Shown piece by piece: positions 17,218 through 25,858 of a stretch of DNA of 34,038 bases. Under the pieces are notes generated by a model that saw nothing but the letters and a program-made list of their open reading frames with translations, made no database searches and was not told the origin of the DNA. Position 1 is the first letter of the stretch, and every line of letters starts with the position of its first letter. The stretch spans positions 1-34,038 of the forward strand of contig CAKPQL010000017.1 in NCBI GenBank assembly GCA_934178555.1, given 5' to 3'. This DNA is from an uncultured Clostridia bacterium (GTDB lineage: Bacteria; Bacillota; Clostridia; TANB77; CAG-508). The translations under genes and the position numbers were made by a program.

Positions 17218-17234
17218 CGCAAAGAAAGGAATAA

Positions 17235-18392
17235 ATGATGGTAAATAAAAGTAATGCAAAATCAAAATTAAAATTAAATCCATGTGATTTCACTTTATGT
17301 ATAACTGTTGCTTTGTTGTTGGCATTGGGGATAGTAATGGTGTTATCAGCAAGTTCACCGTCATCATTGTCTGTAACTGGAAGTAGTTATACATATGTAA
17401 TAAAACAACTTCAAAGTGCGGTAATTGGAATTGCACTAATGATAATAATATCAAGAGTAGATTATAAAGTATATAGAAATAAAAAGATATATTTGTCAGC
17501 TTATGTTATATCTGTATTAATACTATTTTTAGTATTAGTACCTAAAATTGGAATAGAAGTTAACAATGCTAAAAGATGGGTGGTTTTAGGAATACAATTT
17601 CAACCATCAGAGATAACTAAAATTGGACTAATAATATTTTTTGCTGCCATACTTACAGAAAATAAGGATAAATTGAAAAAATTATCTACAGGTTTTTTTG
17701 CTCCTTTGGGATTATGCTTGATACCAGTATTAGTATTAATAGTTGTACAAAATCACTTAAGTGTAAGTATAGTAATAATTTCAGTGGTATCAATAATGAT
17801 GTTAATGGCAGGAAGTAGATTATTACATTTTGCAACTTTTGGTAGCATTGGAGCAGTAGTAGGAGCTATAGGACTATATGTTATGTCAAAACTTAGTTCA
17901 CAGGCATCATTTAGAATTGCAAGAATAACATCATTTTTAAATCCTTGGGCAGATGCAAAAGGAACAGGCTGGCAAGTAATACAAAGTTTATATGCTATTG
18001 GTTCTGGTGGGTTATTTGGTGTAGGATTAGGAGAAAGTAAACAGAAATATTTGTATATACCAGAGCCACATAATGATTTTATATTTGCAGTACTTGCAGA
18101 AGAATTAGGTTTTGTTGGCTGTGTTGCTGTAATTGCTTTATTTGCAATATTCATATGGAGAGGAATTTTAATTGCAATGAAAGCACCAGATATGTTTGGA
18201 AGTTTATTAGCAATTGGTATAACATCATTAGTTGGGATTCAGGCAATAATAAATATTGCGGTTGTAACTTCATCAATACCAAATACAGGAATGCCTTTAC
18301 CATTCTTTAGTTATGGAGGAACATCACTTGTAATATTGCTATGTGCAGTAGGAATTTTATTAAATATTTCTAGACAATCAAAAAAGGTGTAG
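17235..18392 (+). CDS. ftsW: SEDS-family peptidoglycan glycosyltransferase (FtsW/SpoVE)
   Basis: Lipid II polymerase that works with a class B PBP. 385 residues with about ten membrane segments. Motifs: VMVLSASSPSS, the QLQSAVIG region, AKRWVVLGIQFQPSEITKI, GTGWQVIQSLYAIGSGG, PEPHNDFIFAVLAEELGFVG, and the C-terminal NTGMPLPFFSYGGTS typical of FtsW/SpoVE/RodA. Starts ATG ATG; the second ATG (17238) is better spaced from AAAGAAAGGA. Position between mraY and murG favours FtsW or SpoVE over RodA; the sporulation paralogue cannot be told apart by sequence here. Confidence 0.95.
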   Translation: MMVNKSNAKSKLKLNPCDFTLCITVALLLALGIVMVLSASSPSSLSVTGSSYTYVIKQLQSAVIGIALMIIISRVDYKVYRNKKIYLSAYVISVLILFLVLVPKIGIEVNNAKRWVVLGIQFQPSEITKIGLIIFFAAILTENKDKLKKLSTGFFAPLGLCLIPVLVLIVVQNHLSVSIVIISVVSIMMLMAGSRLLHFATFGSIGAVVGAIGLYVMSKLSSQASFRIARITSFLNPWADAKGTGWQVIQSLYAIGSGGLFGVGLGESKQKYLYIPEPHNDFIFAVLAEELGFVGCVAVIALFAIFIWRGILIAMKAPDMFGSLLAIGITSLVGIQAIINIAVVTSSIPNTGMPLPFFSYGGTSLVILLCAVGILLNISRQSKKV

Positions 18393-18454
18393 CCTTTGGC
18401 ATATATGAATGACCTAAAACTTAAGATAAATATCAAAAGGGAAAGGAAGATTGT

Positions 18455-19577
18455 ATGAAAGTAATAATAGCAGCAGCGGGAACAGGAGGGCACATAAATC
18501 CAGGAATTGCAATTGCAAATAAAATAAAAGAAAAGAATAAAGATGCAGAAATTACTTTTATTGGAACAAATAGAGGTTTAGAAACAGACTTGGTGCCAAG
18601 AGCAGGATATAACTTATTTACAATAGATGCATATGGAATAAGTAGAAAAATAACATTACAAAATATAAAAAATATTACTAATACAATAAAATCAATAAAG
18701 AAAACTAAGAATTTTATGAAGAAATTTAAACCAGATATAGTGATTGGAACAGGAGGATATATTTGTGGGCCTGCTATTATGGCAGCACGTAGCTTAAAAG
18801 TTCCAACAATATTACATGAAAGTAATGCTTTCCCAGGAATTGCAGTAAAAATGTTTTCAAATAAAGTAGATGCAGTATTAGTAGGTTTCGAAGATGCTAT
18901 AAAGAGAATACCTAAAGCAAAAAATATAGTATTAACAGGTACTCCAACCAAAATAAAAAAATTAAATCTATCAAATTATGAAATCCAACAAATAAAACAA
19001 AAATTAGGTTTTACAAATGATTTACCATTAATCTTAGTAGTTGGAGGAAGTCAAGGAGCAAAATCTATAAATAATGCATTAATTGAGATAATTATAAACT
19101 CTTTTAACAAAAAAAGTAATTATCAAATAATGTGGGCGGCAGGACCTAGTCAATATGAGATAATAAAACAAGAATTAAATAAGAATAAAATAGATATTAA
19201 CAATATAGAGAACGTAAAAATTGTGCCATACATATACAATATGGAAGAAGTTATAAATGTTGCCGATATTGTTATTGCAAGAAGTGGTGCGATGACGATA
19301 ACTGAAATTGCAAAGGTAGGAAAACCAGCAATATTTATACCATTTCCATATGCTACAGAAAATCATCAAGAATATAATGCAAGAGTGTTAGAAAAGAGAC
19401 GGAGCTGCAAAAATAATATTAGATAGAGAATTAAATGGAAAAATATTAGAAAAAGAAATAGAAAGTATAATATCAAATAAAAACAAACAAATAGAAATGG
19501 GAAATAAAGCAAAAGAAATTGCAATAGACAATGTTGAGGAAAAAATATATGAAGAGATTATAAAAGTATTACAGTAA
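18455..19577 (+). CDS. murG: UDP-GlcNAc transferase MurG, split by +1 shift at CGG
   Basis: Membrane-associated GT28 enzyme adding GlcNAc to lipid I to make lipid II. ATG 18455 with AAAGGAAG upstream. Motifs: AAAGTGGHINPGIAIA, IGTGGYICGPA, VVGGSQGAKSIN, IARSGAMTITEIAKVGKPA, PFPYATENHQEYNAR. Zero frame is cut at TAG 19424-19426. From 19401 the +1 frame runs 58 codons to TAA 19575-19577 (GAAKIILDRELNGKILEKE...), giving 373 residues, normal for MurG. The extra base is the C at 19400, making in-frame AGA CGG AGC. Without it the protein reads EKRGAAKII, matching the conserved Gly-Ala-Ala of the family. The C-terminal helix would otherwise be lost. Confidence 0.93.
19400..19403 (+). other. CGG +1 frameshift site in murG (CGGA)
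   Basis: Zero frame reads GAA AAG AGA CGG AGC TGC and stops soon after. Treating CGGA as one step gives E-K-R-G-A-A-K, restoring the conserved GAA of MurG and 57 more codons. The preceding codon is AGA. Confidence 0.9.
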
Positions 19578-19605
19578 TGTTACTGTTAATTTAAAAATTT
19601 GTTAC

Positions 19606-19642
19606 AAAATGGTAGTATATTATAAATATACTACCATTTTCT
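19606..19642 (+). terminator. Terminator of the dcw cluster
   Basis: Perfect 15-base-pair stem (19606-19620 with 19626-19640), loop TATAA, right arm ending in TTTT. It lies 29 bases after the restored murG stop, which supports the +1 frame as the true 3' end of the gene. Confidence 0.8.
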
Positions 19643-19697
19643 GTCGAATAAGAGTATAAAACATTGTAGAATGAATGCTTTTGACGATTGATTTTCC

Positions 19698-19726
19698 TTG
19701 ACTTTGCAGATATAGTGATATATATT
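19698..19726 (+). promoter_or_regulatory. Putative sigma-A promoter of the small gene at 19765
   Basis: TTGACT (19698-19703), 17-base spacer, TATATT (19721-19726). A second TTGACG lies at 19681. Confidence 0.6.
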
Positions 19727-19764
19727 AGGTTAGTTAAATAAACAAAAGATGAGGAGGGAAAATT

Positions 19765-20088
19765 TTGGAATGCTCCAAAAAATATTACGGAGATGAAACA
19801 GTAAATTTAAGGGAACTAATAGAAGCAAATAGAAAAGGATTTATAAAATTAGAATATTATGAAACTAAAACAGTAATACAAGACCAATTTATAGAATATG
19901 GAATAGAAGTAATAAAAAAAGAATATATAAATGAACAATTTATAGAAGAAATACAGGACGTAGAAAATATTACAGAAAATGAAAGAGAGATAGAAGAAAT
20001 GATATCAATATTAAAACGAAATAAAGTTACACCAATGGGATTAGAAGATACAATAAGTGATTTAGTAAAGGAAAAAATAGCAGATTAA
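19765..20088 (+). CDS. Small conserved clostridial protein (DUF6514-like)
   Basis: A 107-residue soluble acidic protein. TTG start at 19765 preceded by GAGGAGGG. The pattern EYYETKTVIQDQFIEYGIEV in the first half and EEMISILKRNKVTPMGLEDT near the end resembles the DUF6514 family of short clostridial proteins, often found beside sporulation or cell-cycle genes; function is not known. The family call is from memory of the pattern and should be taken as tentative. Monocistronic, with its own promoter and a terminator-like hairpin over the stop codon. Confidence 0.75.
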   Translation: MECSKKYYGDETVNLRELIEANRKGFIKLEYYETKTVIQDQFIEYGIEVIKKEYINEQFIEEIQDVENITENEREIEEMISILKRNKVTPMGLEDTISDLVKEKIAD

Positions 20089-20104
20089 AAAATCTGTTAT
20101 TTTA
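20077..20104 (+). terminator. Terminator-like hairpin after the small gene
   Basis: CAGATT (20081-20086), loop AAAA, AATCTG (20091-20096), extended to about ten pairs with one G-T, then T-rich. Overlaps the stop codon. Confidence 0.6.
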
Positions 20105-20116
20105 TTATATTACGTA

Positions 20117-20145
20117 TTTACACGGTAATATATTTAGTATATAAT
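20117..20145 (+). promoter_or_regulatory. topA promoter
   Basis: TTTACA (20117-20122), 17-base spacer, TATAAT (20140-20145). Predicts a 5' leader of about 105 bases that contains the GC-rich hairpin at 20173-20220. Confidence 0.75.
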
Positions 20146-20172
20146 CTATAAGTTAATGGAAGATAGATATGT

Positions 20173-20220
20173 AGGGCGTAATCGGTTAAAATATTTGTGA
20201 TGAATACCGAATTACGCCCT
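20173..20220 (+). repeat. GC-rich inverted repeat in the topA leader
   Basis: AGGGCGTAATCGGT (20173-20186) pairs with ACCGAATTACGCCCT (20206-20220) with one bulged A; the loop is 19 bases. No T tract follows on either strand, so it is not a standard terminator. It is much richer in G/C than its surroundings and ends in CCCTAAC, comparable to the hairpin just after topA. Confidence 0.75.
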
Positions 20221-20256
20221 AACAAACAGAAGTTAATAAAATAAAGGAGAAAAACT

Positions 20257-22323
20257 ATGACCGATAAATTAATAATAGTGGAATCACCTGCAAAAGCAAA
20301 CACAATTAAAAAATTTCTAGGCGGAAAAACAAAAGTTGTGGCATCTATGGGACATATTAGGGATTTGCCAAAGTCAAAGTTGGGAGTTGATGTTACAAAT
20401 AATTTTGAACCTGAATACATAAATATAAGAGGCAAAGGTGATTTAATAAAATCGTTAAAAAAAGATGCAGCTAATGCAAAGCAAGTTTATCTTGCAACTG
20501 ACCCTGACCGTGAGGGAGAAGCAATAGCATGGCATTTAGCACACATATTGGGAATAGATGAAAAAGATATATGTAGAATTACATTTAACGAGATAACTAA
20601 GGATGCAGTACAAAGTGCAGTAAAAAATCCTAGAACTATAGATATGAATTTAACTGATGCTCAACAGGCAAGAAGAGTATTGGATAGAATAGTTGGATAT
20701 AAAATGAGTCCAGTACTATGGAAAAAAGTAAAAAGGGGATTATCTGCTGGTAGAGTACAATCAGTTGCAGTAAAGTTAATTGTAGATAGAGAAGAAGAAA
20801 TAGAAAAATTTATACCAGAGGAATATTGGAATATATATGTAGTTTTATTAGATACTAATACAAAGAAAAAATTTGAGGCAAAATTCTATGGAAAAGATGG
20901 TAAAAAGGTAGAATTACATTCTGAAGAAGAAGTAAAAAACATATTATCAGATATAGAAAAAGCCAATTATATCGTAAAAGATATTAAAAAGAGTCAAAAA
21001 AAGAGAAATCCGGCACCACCATTTACAACGAGTACGATGCAACAAGAGGCGTCTAGAAAATTGGGCTTTTCTCTAAAGAAAACAATGTCATTTGCACAAG
21101 GTTTATATGAAGGTGTAAATGTTCCAGAAAAGGGAACGGTTGGACTAATTACATATATGAGAACAGATTCAACCAGAATATCAGAAGAAGCAAGAGAATA
21201 TGCAAAACAGTATGTAGAGAATACTTATGGTGCACAATATTATGAAAATAGATATTATAAAACAAAAGCAGATTCTCAAGATGCACACGAGGCAATTAGA
21301 CCTACTTATATAGAATTAGAACCGGATAAAATAAAAGATTCATTAACAAATGACCAATATAAATTATATAAACTAATATATAATAGATTTATAGCAAGCC
21401 AGATGGCATCTGCCATTTATGATACAGTAAGTGTAGATATTGAAGCTAATAATTATAATTTTAAAGCAAATGGGCAAACTTTAAAATTTGATGGATTTAT
21501 GAAATTGTATGTTGAAACTTTAGACAATGATAAAGATGATGAATTTACTAAAATCCCAGAATTAGAAGTAGGAGAACATTTAAAAAAGGATGATATACAA
21601 ACAAAGCAAAGTTTTACAGAACCACCACCAAGATATACAGAAGCTAGCTTAGTAAAAGCTTTAGAAGAAAAAGGAATTGGACGTCCTAGTACATATTCAC
21701 CAACTATAACTACAATATTAGAAAGAAGATATATAGAAAAAATACAAAAGCAATTATATCCTACAGATTTAGGTAAAATTGTAAACAAATTATTAACAGA
21801 AAATTTTAAAGACGTAGTTAACGTTGAATTTACAGCTAAAATGGAAGAGGAATTTGACCAAATTGCAGAAGGAAAAGAGCAATGGAAAAATGTAATAAAG
21901 GATTTTTATGGACCATTTGCAAAAACAGTTGAAAAAGTAGAAAAGGAATTAGAACATGTAAAATTAGAGGAAGAAGTAACTGATATACCATGTGAAAAAT
22001 GTGGTAGGATGATGGTTGTGAAATATGGAAGATATGGAAAATTCTTAGCATGTCCAGGATATCCTGAATGTAAAAATGCAAAGCCAATAATAGAAACAAT
22101 CGATGTTCCTTGCCCAAAATGTGGAGCAAAAGTACAAATAAGAAAAACTAAAAATAGAAGAAATTATTATATATGCGAAAATAATCCAGCAAGTTGCGAT
22201 TATATATCTTGGAACAAACCTAAACCAGGAGAACCATATAATGAAGAAGAAAGCAAAACCATAAAGAAAAGAACACCAAGGAAAAAAACAACTGTAAAGA
22301 AGAAGGCAAAAAAGAAAAAATAA
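20257..22323 (+). CDS. topA: DNA topoisomerase I (type IA)
   Basis: Relaxes negative supercoils by a single-strand break with a 5'-phosphotyrosine link. 688 residues. N-terminal Toprim domain with KLIIVESPAKANTIKKFLG and the acidic TDPDREGEAIAWHL; active-site Y300 in GLITYMRTDSTRIS; FTTSTMQQEASRKLGFS; IGRPSTYSPTITTIL. Two C-terminal zinc ribbons follow: PCEKCGRMMVVKYGRYGKF...C..YPEC and PCPKCGAKVQ...C...C. It ends in a lysine/arginine tail. ATG start with AAAGGAG. All motifs are intact, with several out-of-frame CGG triplets and no in-frame CGG. Confidence 0.98.
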   Translation: MTDKLIIVESPAKANTIKKFLGGKTKVVASMGHIRDLPKSKLGVDVTNNFEPEYINIRGKGDLIKSLKKDAANAKQVYLATDPDREGEAIAWHLAHILGIDEKDICRITFNEITKDAVQSAVKNPRTIDMNLTDAQQARRVLDRIVGYKMSPVLWKKVKRGLSAGRVQSVAVKLIVDREEEIEKFIPEEYWNIYVVLLDTNTKKKFEAKFYGKDGKKVELHSEEEVKNILSDIEKANYIVKDIKKSQKKRNPAPPFTTSTMQQEASRKLGFSLKKTMSFAQGLYEGVNVPEKGTVGLITYMRTDSTRISEEAREYAKQYVENTYGAQYYENRYYKTKADSQDAHEAIRPTYIELEPDKIKDSLTNDQYKLYKLIYNRFIASQMASAIYDTVSVDIEANNYNFKANGQTLKFDGFMKLYVETLDNDKDDEFTKIPELEVGEHLKKDDIQTKQSFTEPPPRYTEASLVKALEEKGIGRPSTYSPTITTILERRYIEKIQKQLYPTDLGKIVNKLLTENFKDVVNVEFTAKMEEEFDQIAEGKEQWKNVIKDFYGPFAKTVEKVEKELEHVKLEEEVTDIPCEKCGRMMVVKYGRYGKFLACPGYPECKNAKPIIETIDVPCPKCGAKVQIRKTKNRRNYYICENNPASCDYISWNKPKPGEPYNEEESKTIKKRTPRKKTTVKKKAKKKK

Positions 22324-22340
22324 ATTTAAGAAATAATGCA

Positions 22341-22362
22341 AGGACACGTTACAACGTGTCCT
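22341..22362 (+). repeat. GC-rich hairpin after topA
   Basis: AGGACACGT (22341-22349) with ACGTGTCCT (22354-22362), loop TACA. No T tract follows, so termination is uncertain. Like the leader hairpin of topA it begins AGG and ends CCTAAC. Confidence 0.7.
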
Positions 22363-22438
22363 AACGAATAACTAGGGGTAAATTGTTTTGTAATATTGAT
22401 ATCTATATAAAAATAATTATTCTAGAAAGGATTTGAAA

Positions 22439-23758
22439 ATGGAAAAATATATAACAGTAATAGGTGGAGGTCTTGCTGGATGTGAGGCTGCTTACCAAAT
22501 AGCAAAACATAATATAAAAGTAAAATTATATGAAATGAAACCTAACCAATATTCACCAGCACATACAAATAAAAATTTAGCAGAAATTGTATGTAGTAAT
22601 TCATTTAAATCAAATCTAATAACAAATGCTTGTGGTTTATTAAAAGAAGAGCTTAGAAGATTAGACTCATTGTTAATAAAAAGTGCGGACAAAGTTGCTG
22701 TACCAGCAGGACAAGCGTTAGCAGTAGATAGAGAAGAATTTTCTAAACTAATTACAAAAGAAATAGAGGGAAATCCTAATATAGAAATAATAAGAGAAGA
22801 ATTTGTAAATCAAGAAGATATGGAAAAAAATATCATAATAATATCAACAGGACCATTAACATCTGATAAATTATCAGATAAAATAGGAAAATTAACTAAA
22901 GCAGAAAACCTACATTTCTTTGATGCTGCAGCTCCTATTATTGAAAAATCAAGTATTAATATGAACATAGCCTTTTTTGGAGATAGATACGGAAAGGGAG
23001 ATAGTTCATATATTAATTTACCAATGCAAAAGCAGGAATATGAAAAATTTTACAATGAATTAATAAATGCTGAAGTTGCAACTTTACATGAATTTGAAAA
23101 AAGGGAAATATTTGAAGGGTGTATGCCAGTAGAAGTAATGGCAAAAAGGGGAATAGATACTTTAAGATATGGTCCTTTAAAACCAGTAGGATTTGATGAC
23201 CCAAGAACAGGAAAAAGACCTTATGCAATTGTTCAATTAAGACAAGATAATAGCCAAGGAACTTTATTTAATATGGTAGGTTTCCAAACAAATTTGAAAT
23301 TTGGAGAGCAAAAAAGAGTATTTTCATTAATACCAGGTCTTGAAAATGCTGAATTTGTAAAATATGGAGTAATGCATAGAAATACATTTATAAATTCACC
23401 AGAGTTATTAGATGAAACATTCAATATGAAAGAAAAGCAAAATGTATTCTTTGCTGGACAAATAACTGGAGTAGAAGGATATGTGGAATCTATTGCCTCA
23501 GGATTACTTGCAGGAATAAATGCCATAGAAAAGTTTAATAATACAGACAAAAAAATAACATTTTCAAATAAAACGATGATAGGTGCATTATCAAAGTATA
23601 TAGCAACACCTAATAAATACTTTCAGCCGATGAATGCAAATTTTGGAATATTACCAGAATTGGAAAATAAAATAAAAGATAAAAAAGAAAGATACGAAAT
23701 GTTAGCAAGAAGGGCAATGGAATCATTAGAAAGTGATATAAAAAAATTTGAGTTCTAA
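22439..23758 (+). CDS. trmFO: Folate-dependent tRNA (uracil-5-)-methyltransferase TrmFO
   Basis: FAD enzyme using methylene-tetrahydrofolate to make m5U54 in tRNA. Start at ATG 22439, eight bases after AGAAAGG; an in-frame TTG at 22433 is less likely. 439 residues, family size. FAD-binding VIGGGLAGCEAAYQIA at the N-terminus, then YEMKPNQYSPAHTN, AEIVCSNSFKSN, DRYGKGDSSYINLP, EGCMPVEVMAKRG, GFQTNLKFGEQKRVF, and FAGQITGVEGYVESIASGLL. It follows topA, a frequent neighbour in Firmicutes. Confidence 0.97.
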   Translation: MEKYITVIGGGLAGCEAAYQIAKHNIKVKLYEMKPNQYSPAHTNKNLAEIVCSNSFKSNLITNACGLLKEELRRLDSLLIKSADKVAVPAGQALAVDREEFSKLITKEIEGNPNIEIIREEFVNQEDMEKNIIIISTGPLTSDKLSDKIGKLTKAENLHFFDAAAPIIEKSSINMNIAFFGDRYGKGDSSYINLPMQKQEYEKFYNELINAEVATLHEFEKREIFEGCMPVEVMAKRGIDTLRYGPLKPVGFDDPRTGKRPYAIVQLRQDNSQGTLFNMVGFQTNLKFGEQKRVFSLIPGLENAEFVKYGVMHRNTFINSPELLDETFNMKEKQNVFFAGQITGVEGYVESIASGLLAGINAIEKFNNTDKKITFSNKTMIGALSKYIATPNKYFQPMNANFGILPELENKIKDKKERYEMLARRAMESLESDIKKFEF

Positions 23759-23767
23759 TAAAGGAAG

Positions 23768-23803
23768 ACCCCATACGGATAGTAATTCCATATGGGGTTT
23801 TTG
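23768..23803. terminator. Terminator between trmFO and the convergent ORF
   Basis: CCCCATA (23769-23775) with TATGGGG (23791-23797), continuing after one mismatch through GGA/TCC, followed by T tract on the + strand. Likely serves trmFO. Confidence 0.85.
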
Positions 23804-24157
23804 TTAATTGGTGCTAAAAACAGTATCGCCATAGGGCAATAAGAGTAATGTTTCTTCCCTGATAAGGACGGCATCGCAATTAGAACGTTTCATGTTTGCG
23901 AAAAGTTCTTTTGACTGTGGATAAAGATTTCTTACATCAGTCAACTTGAGACGCTTACCAACATAGTACCAGTGGGAAAAATTCTTCTTATCGCTCTTGA
24001 GTTCTTCACCATTGATTGTAGTTACTGTTTGCTGAAAGTAACGAAACCGAACTACATTCTCCAATGAAAAATTGAGGTCTTTAGGGTTTGTTGAAGATAC
24101 TTCTTTGATTGTCGGAGTGGCTGCCCAGTTGTCTAATTCGATAAAAGTTTTTAACAT
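23804..24157 (-). CDS. Unknown small protein, foreign-looking
   Basis: A 117-residue soluble protein of no recognised family (MLKTFIELDNWAATP... LLLLPYGDTVFSTN). GGGAGG ribosome site just upstream of the ATG and a good promoter at 24232-24260. Codon use differs sharply from its neighbours: CGT, CTC, GTC, GCC, CCC and AGG occur together near the C-terminus, and one in-frame CGG (complement of 24047-24049) encodes Arg in VVRFRYF with no frame break. That, plus its isolated position between trmFO and purF, points to recent horizontal gain. Function cannot be inferred. Confidence 0.8.
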   Translation of the reverse strand: MLKTFIELDNWAATPTIKEVSSTNPKDLNFSLENVVRFRYFQQTVTTINGEELKSDKKNFSHWYYVGKRLKLTDVRNLYPQSKELFANMKRSNCDAVLIREETLLLLPYGDTVFSTN

Positions 24158-24231
24158 AGTATTTCCTCCCTTTAAGTTTTCAATTGTAAACTAATACATT
24201 GAATATTGAATAAAATGAAGCATACAATAAC

Positions 24232-24260
24232 ATTATACCATAATTAACATAAAATGGCAA
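24232..24260 (-). promoter_or_regulatory. Promoter of the ORF at 23804-24157
   Basis: On the minus strand: TTGCCA (complement of 24255-24260), 17-base spacer, TATAAT (complement of 24232-24237) with an extended TGG. Confidence 0.75.
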
Positions 24261-24293
24261 CAAAAATATCCAGACTATTTTAGTCTGGATATT
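24260..24293 (-). terminator. purF terminator
   Basis: Perfect 13-base-pair stem (24265-24277 with 24281-24293), loop of three, followed by a T tract on the minus strand. Confidence 0.9.
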
Positions 24294-24298
24294 CTATA

Positions 24299-25717
24299 TT
24301 AAAATATTTTTTCAAATCTATCTTTTTGAATTTGCTCAGGCACTTCTATTGGATATTTGCCAGTAAAACAACCTGTACAGAAATCTTTTATGTTAGATTC
24401 ACTTGCAATTTTGAATAAATTGTCCATATTTAGATATTCTAACGAATCTGCACCAATTTCTTCTCTAATTTGTTCAACAGATTTATTGTTAGCAATTAAA
24501 TTTTCTTTACTATCTACATCTGTACCAAAATAACAAACATCAGTAAATGCTGGGGATGCAATCCTTAAATGTACTTCTTTTGCACCAGCTCTTTTTAATA
24601 TTTTTATTATTCTAGTGATTGTAGTTCCACGAACTATAGAATCATCTACTAAAACAATTTTTTTACCTTTTACGGTTTCTTTTATTGGATTTAATTTTAG
24701 TGCAACTTTATTTTTCCTTTGAGCTTGTGTTGAAAGAATAAAAGTTCTACCTATATATTTACTTTTTATAAAAACAATGTCATAAGGTATTTTAGATTGT
24801 TTAGAATATCCTAAAGCAGCATCAATACCTGAATCTGGCACACCAGCTACAATATCTGCATCTACTGGGGCTTGTGTAGCTAAAGCTCTACCAACATTTT
24901 CTCTAAATCTATGAACATTTAATCCATCTATTGTAGAATCTGGCCTTGCAAAATATATATACTCAAAAATACAAAGACCTTTTTTTTGTGTATTATCATA
25001 AAAAGTAGATGTTATCTTATTGTCTGTTATAGTAACAATTTCACCAGGTTCAATATCTCTTATAAAATCTGCACCAATTGCATCTAAAGCACAACTTTCA
25101 GATGCAAAAACAATATCTGTACCAAGTTTGCCCATACAAAGAGGCCTAAACCCCTGAGGATCTCTAACTGCAATAAATTTCTGAGAAGACATTATAAGTA
25201 ATGAATATGCACCTTTTATATATCCCATTGCATTAATAACAGCTTTTTCTATAGAATGAGTTTTTAATCTTTCTCTGGCTATAATGTAAGCAATAACTTC
25301 TGTGTCACTAGTTGAATTAAATAATGCACCTGCTTGTTGCAATTCATCTTTTAAATCTAGGGCATTAGTAAGGTTTCCATTATGTACAATACCTAAATTT
25401 CCTTTTGCATATCTTGTAACTATAGGCTGAGCATTTTCCTTTTTAGGAGAACCTGTTGTTGAATATCTAACATGACCTATAGACATTTTTCCTTTTGGTA
25501 AAGATTGAACAATATGAGGTTTAAAAACATCAGAAACAAGACCAACGTCCTTATGATATGAAATAATACCTCCACTATTTATAGCAATACCACAACTTTC
25601 TTCTCCTCTATGTTGTAAAGCTGTTAAACCAATACAAGTTGTACCAGCTAAATCTTCTTCTTTTTCCATAGAATAAATACCAAAAATACCGCATTCTTCT
25701 TTTAACTTGTTGAACAT
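24299..25717 (-). CDS. purF: Amidophosphoribosyltransferase
   Basis: First committed step of purine synthesis: PRPP plus glutamine to phosphoribosylamine. 472 residues, Bacillus-type. Short propeptide MFNKLKEE before catalytic C9 (ECGIFGIYS). Glutaminase motifs LQHRGEESCGIA, GHVRYSTTG and NTSDTEVI-type stretch (NSTSDTEVIAY). Phosphoribosyl-binding VLVDDSIVRGTT. Cysteines for an Fe-S cluster near CIFEYIYFARPDS, VCYFG and FCTGCFTGKYP. Ribosome site AAGGAGATTGAG. Divergent from purN, with a shared 141-base control region (25718-25858). No PurBox pair was evident. Confidence 0.98.
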   Translation of the reverse strand: MFNKLKEECGIFGIYSMEKEEDLAGTTCIGLTALQHRGEESCGIAINSGGIISYHKDVGLVSDVFKPHIVQSLPKGKMSIGHVRYSTTGSPKKENAQPIVTRYAKGNLGIVHNGNLTNALDLKDELQQAGALFNSTSDTEVIAYIIARERLKTHSIEKAVINAMGYIKGAYSLLIMSSQKFIAVRDPQGFRPLCMGKLGTDIVFASESCALDAIGADFIRDIEPGEIVTITDNKITSTFYDNTQKKGLCIFEYIYFARPDSTIDGLNVHRFRENVGRALATQAPVDADIVAGVPDSGIDAALGYSKQSKIPYDIVFIKSKYIGRTFILSTQAQRKNKVALKLNPIKETVKGKKIVLVDDSIVRGTTITRIIKILKRAGAKEVHLRIASPAFTDVCYFGTDVDSKENLIANNKSVEQIREEIGADSLEYLNMDNLFKIASESNIKDFCTGCFTGKYPIEVPEQIQKDRFEKIF

Positions 25718-25788
25718 ACTTAACTCAATCTCCTTAAAATAAATATAATATCATTATAAATAATTTTTCGACAAAAGTATATAGAATA

Positions 25789-25817
25789 TTGTAAAAAAAA
25801 ATAAATTTTGATATACT
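25789..25817 (+). promoter_or_regulatory. purN promoter
   Basis: TTGTAA (25789-25794), 17-base spacer, TATACT (25812-25817). It sits in the divergent purF-purN control region. Confidence 0.65.
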
Positions 25818-25858
25818 TTTTTGTAATAATAACTTAAATAATTTAAGGAGGATTTTAA

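Noticed and set aside
20173..20220. Rho-independent terminator before topA
   Set aside because: No T tract on either strand, and a good promoter lies upstream, so the hairpin falls within the topA leader.
25718..25858. PurR-type operator pair between purF and purN
   Set aside because: No CGAA-containing inverted pair at the proper spacing; a lone TTCGACAA is not enough.
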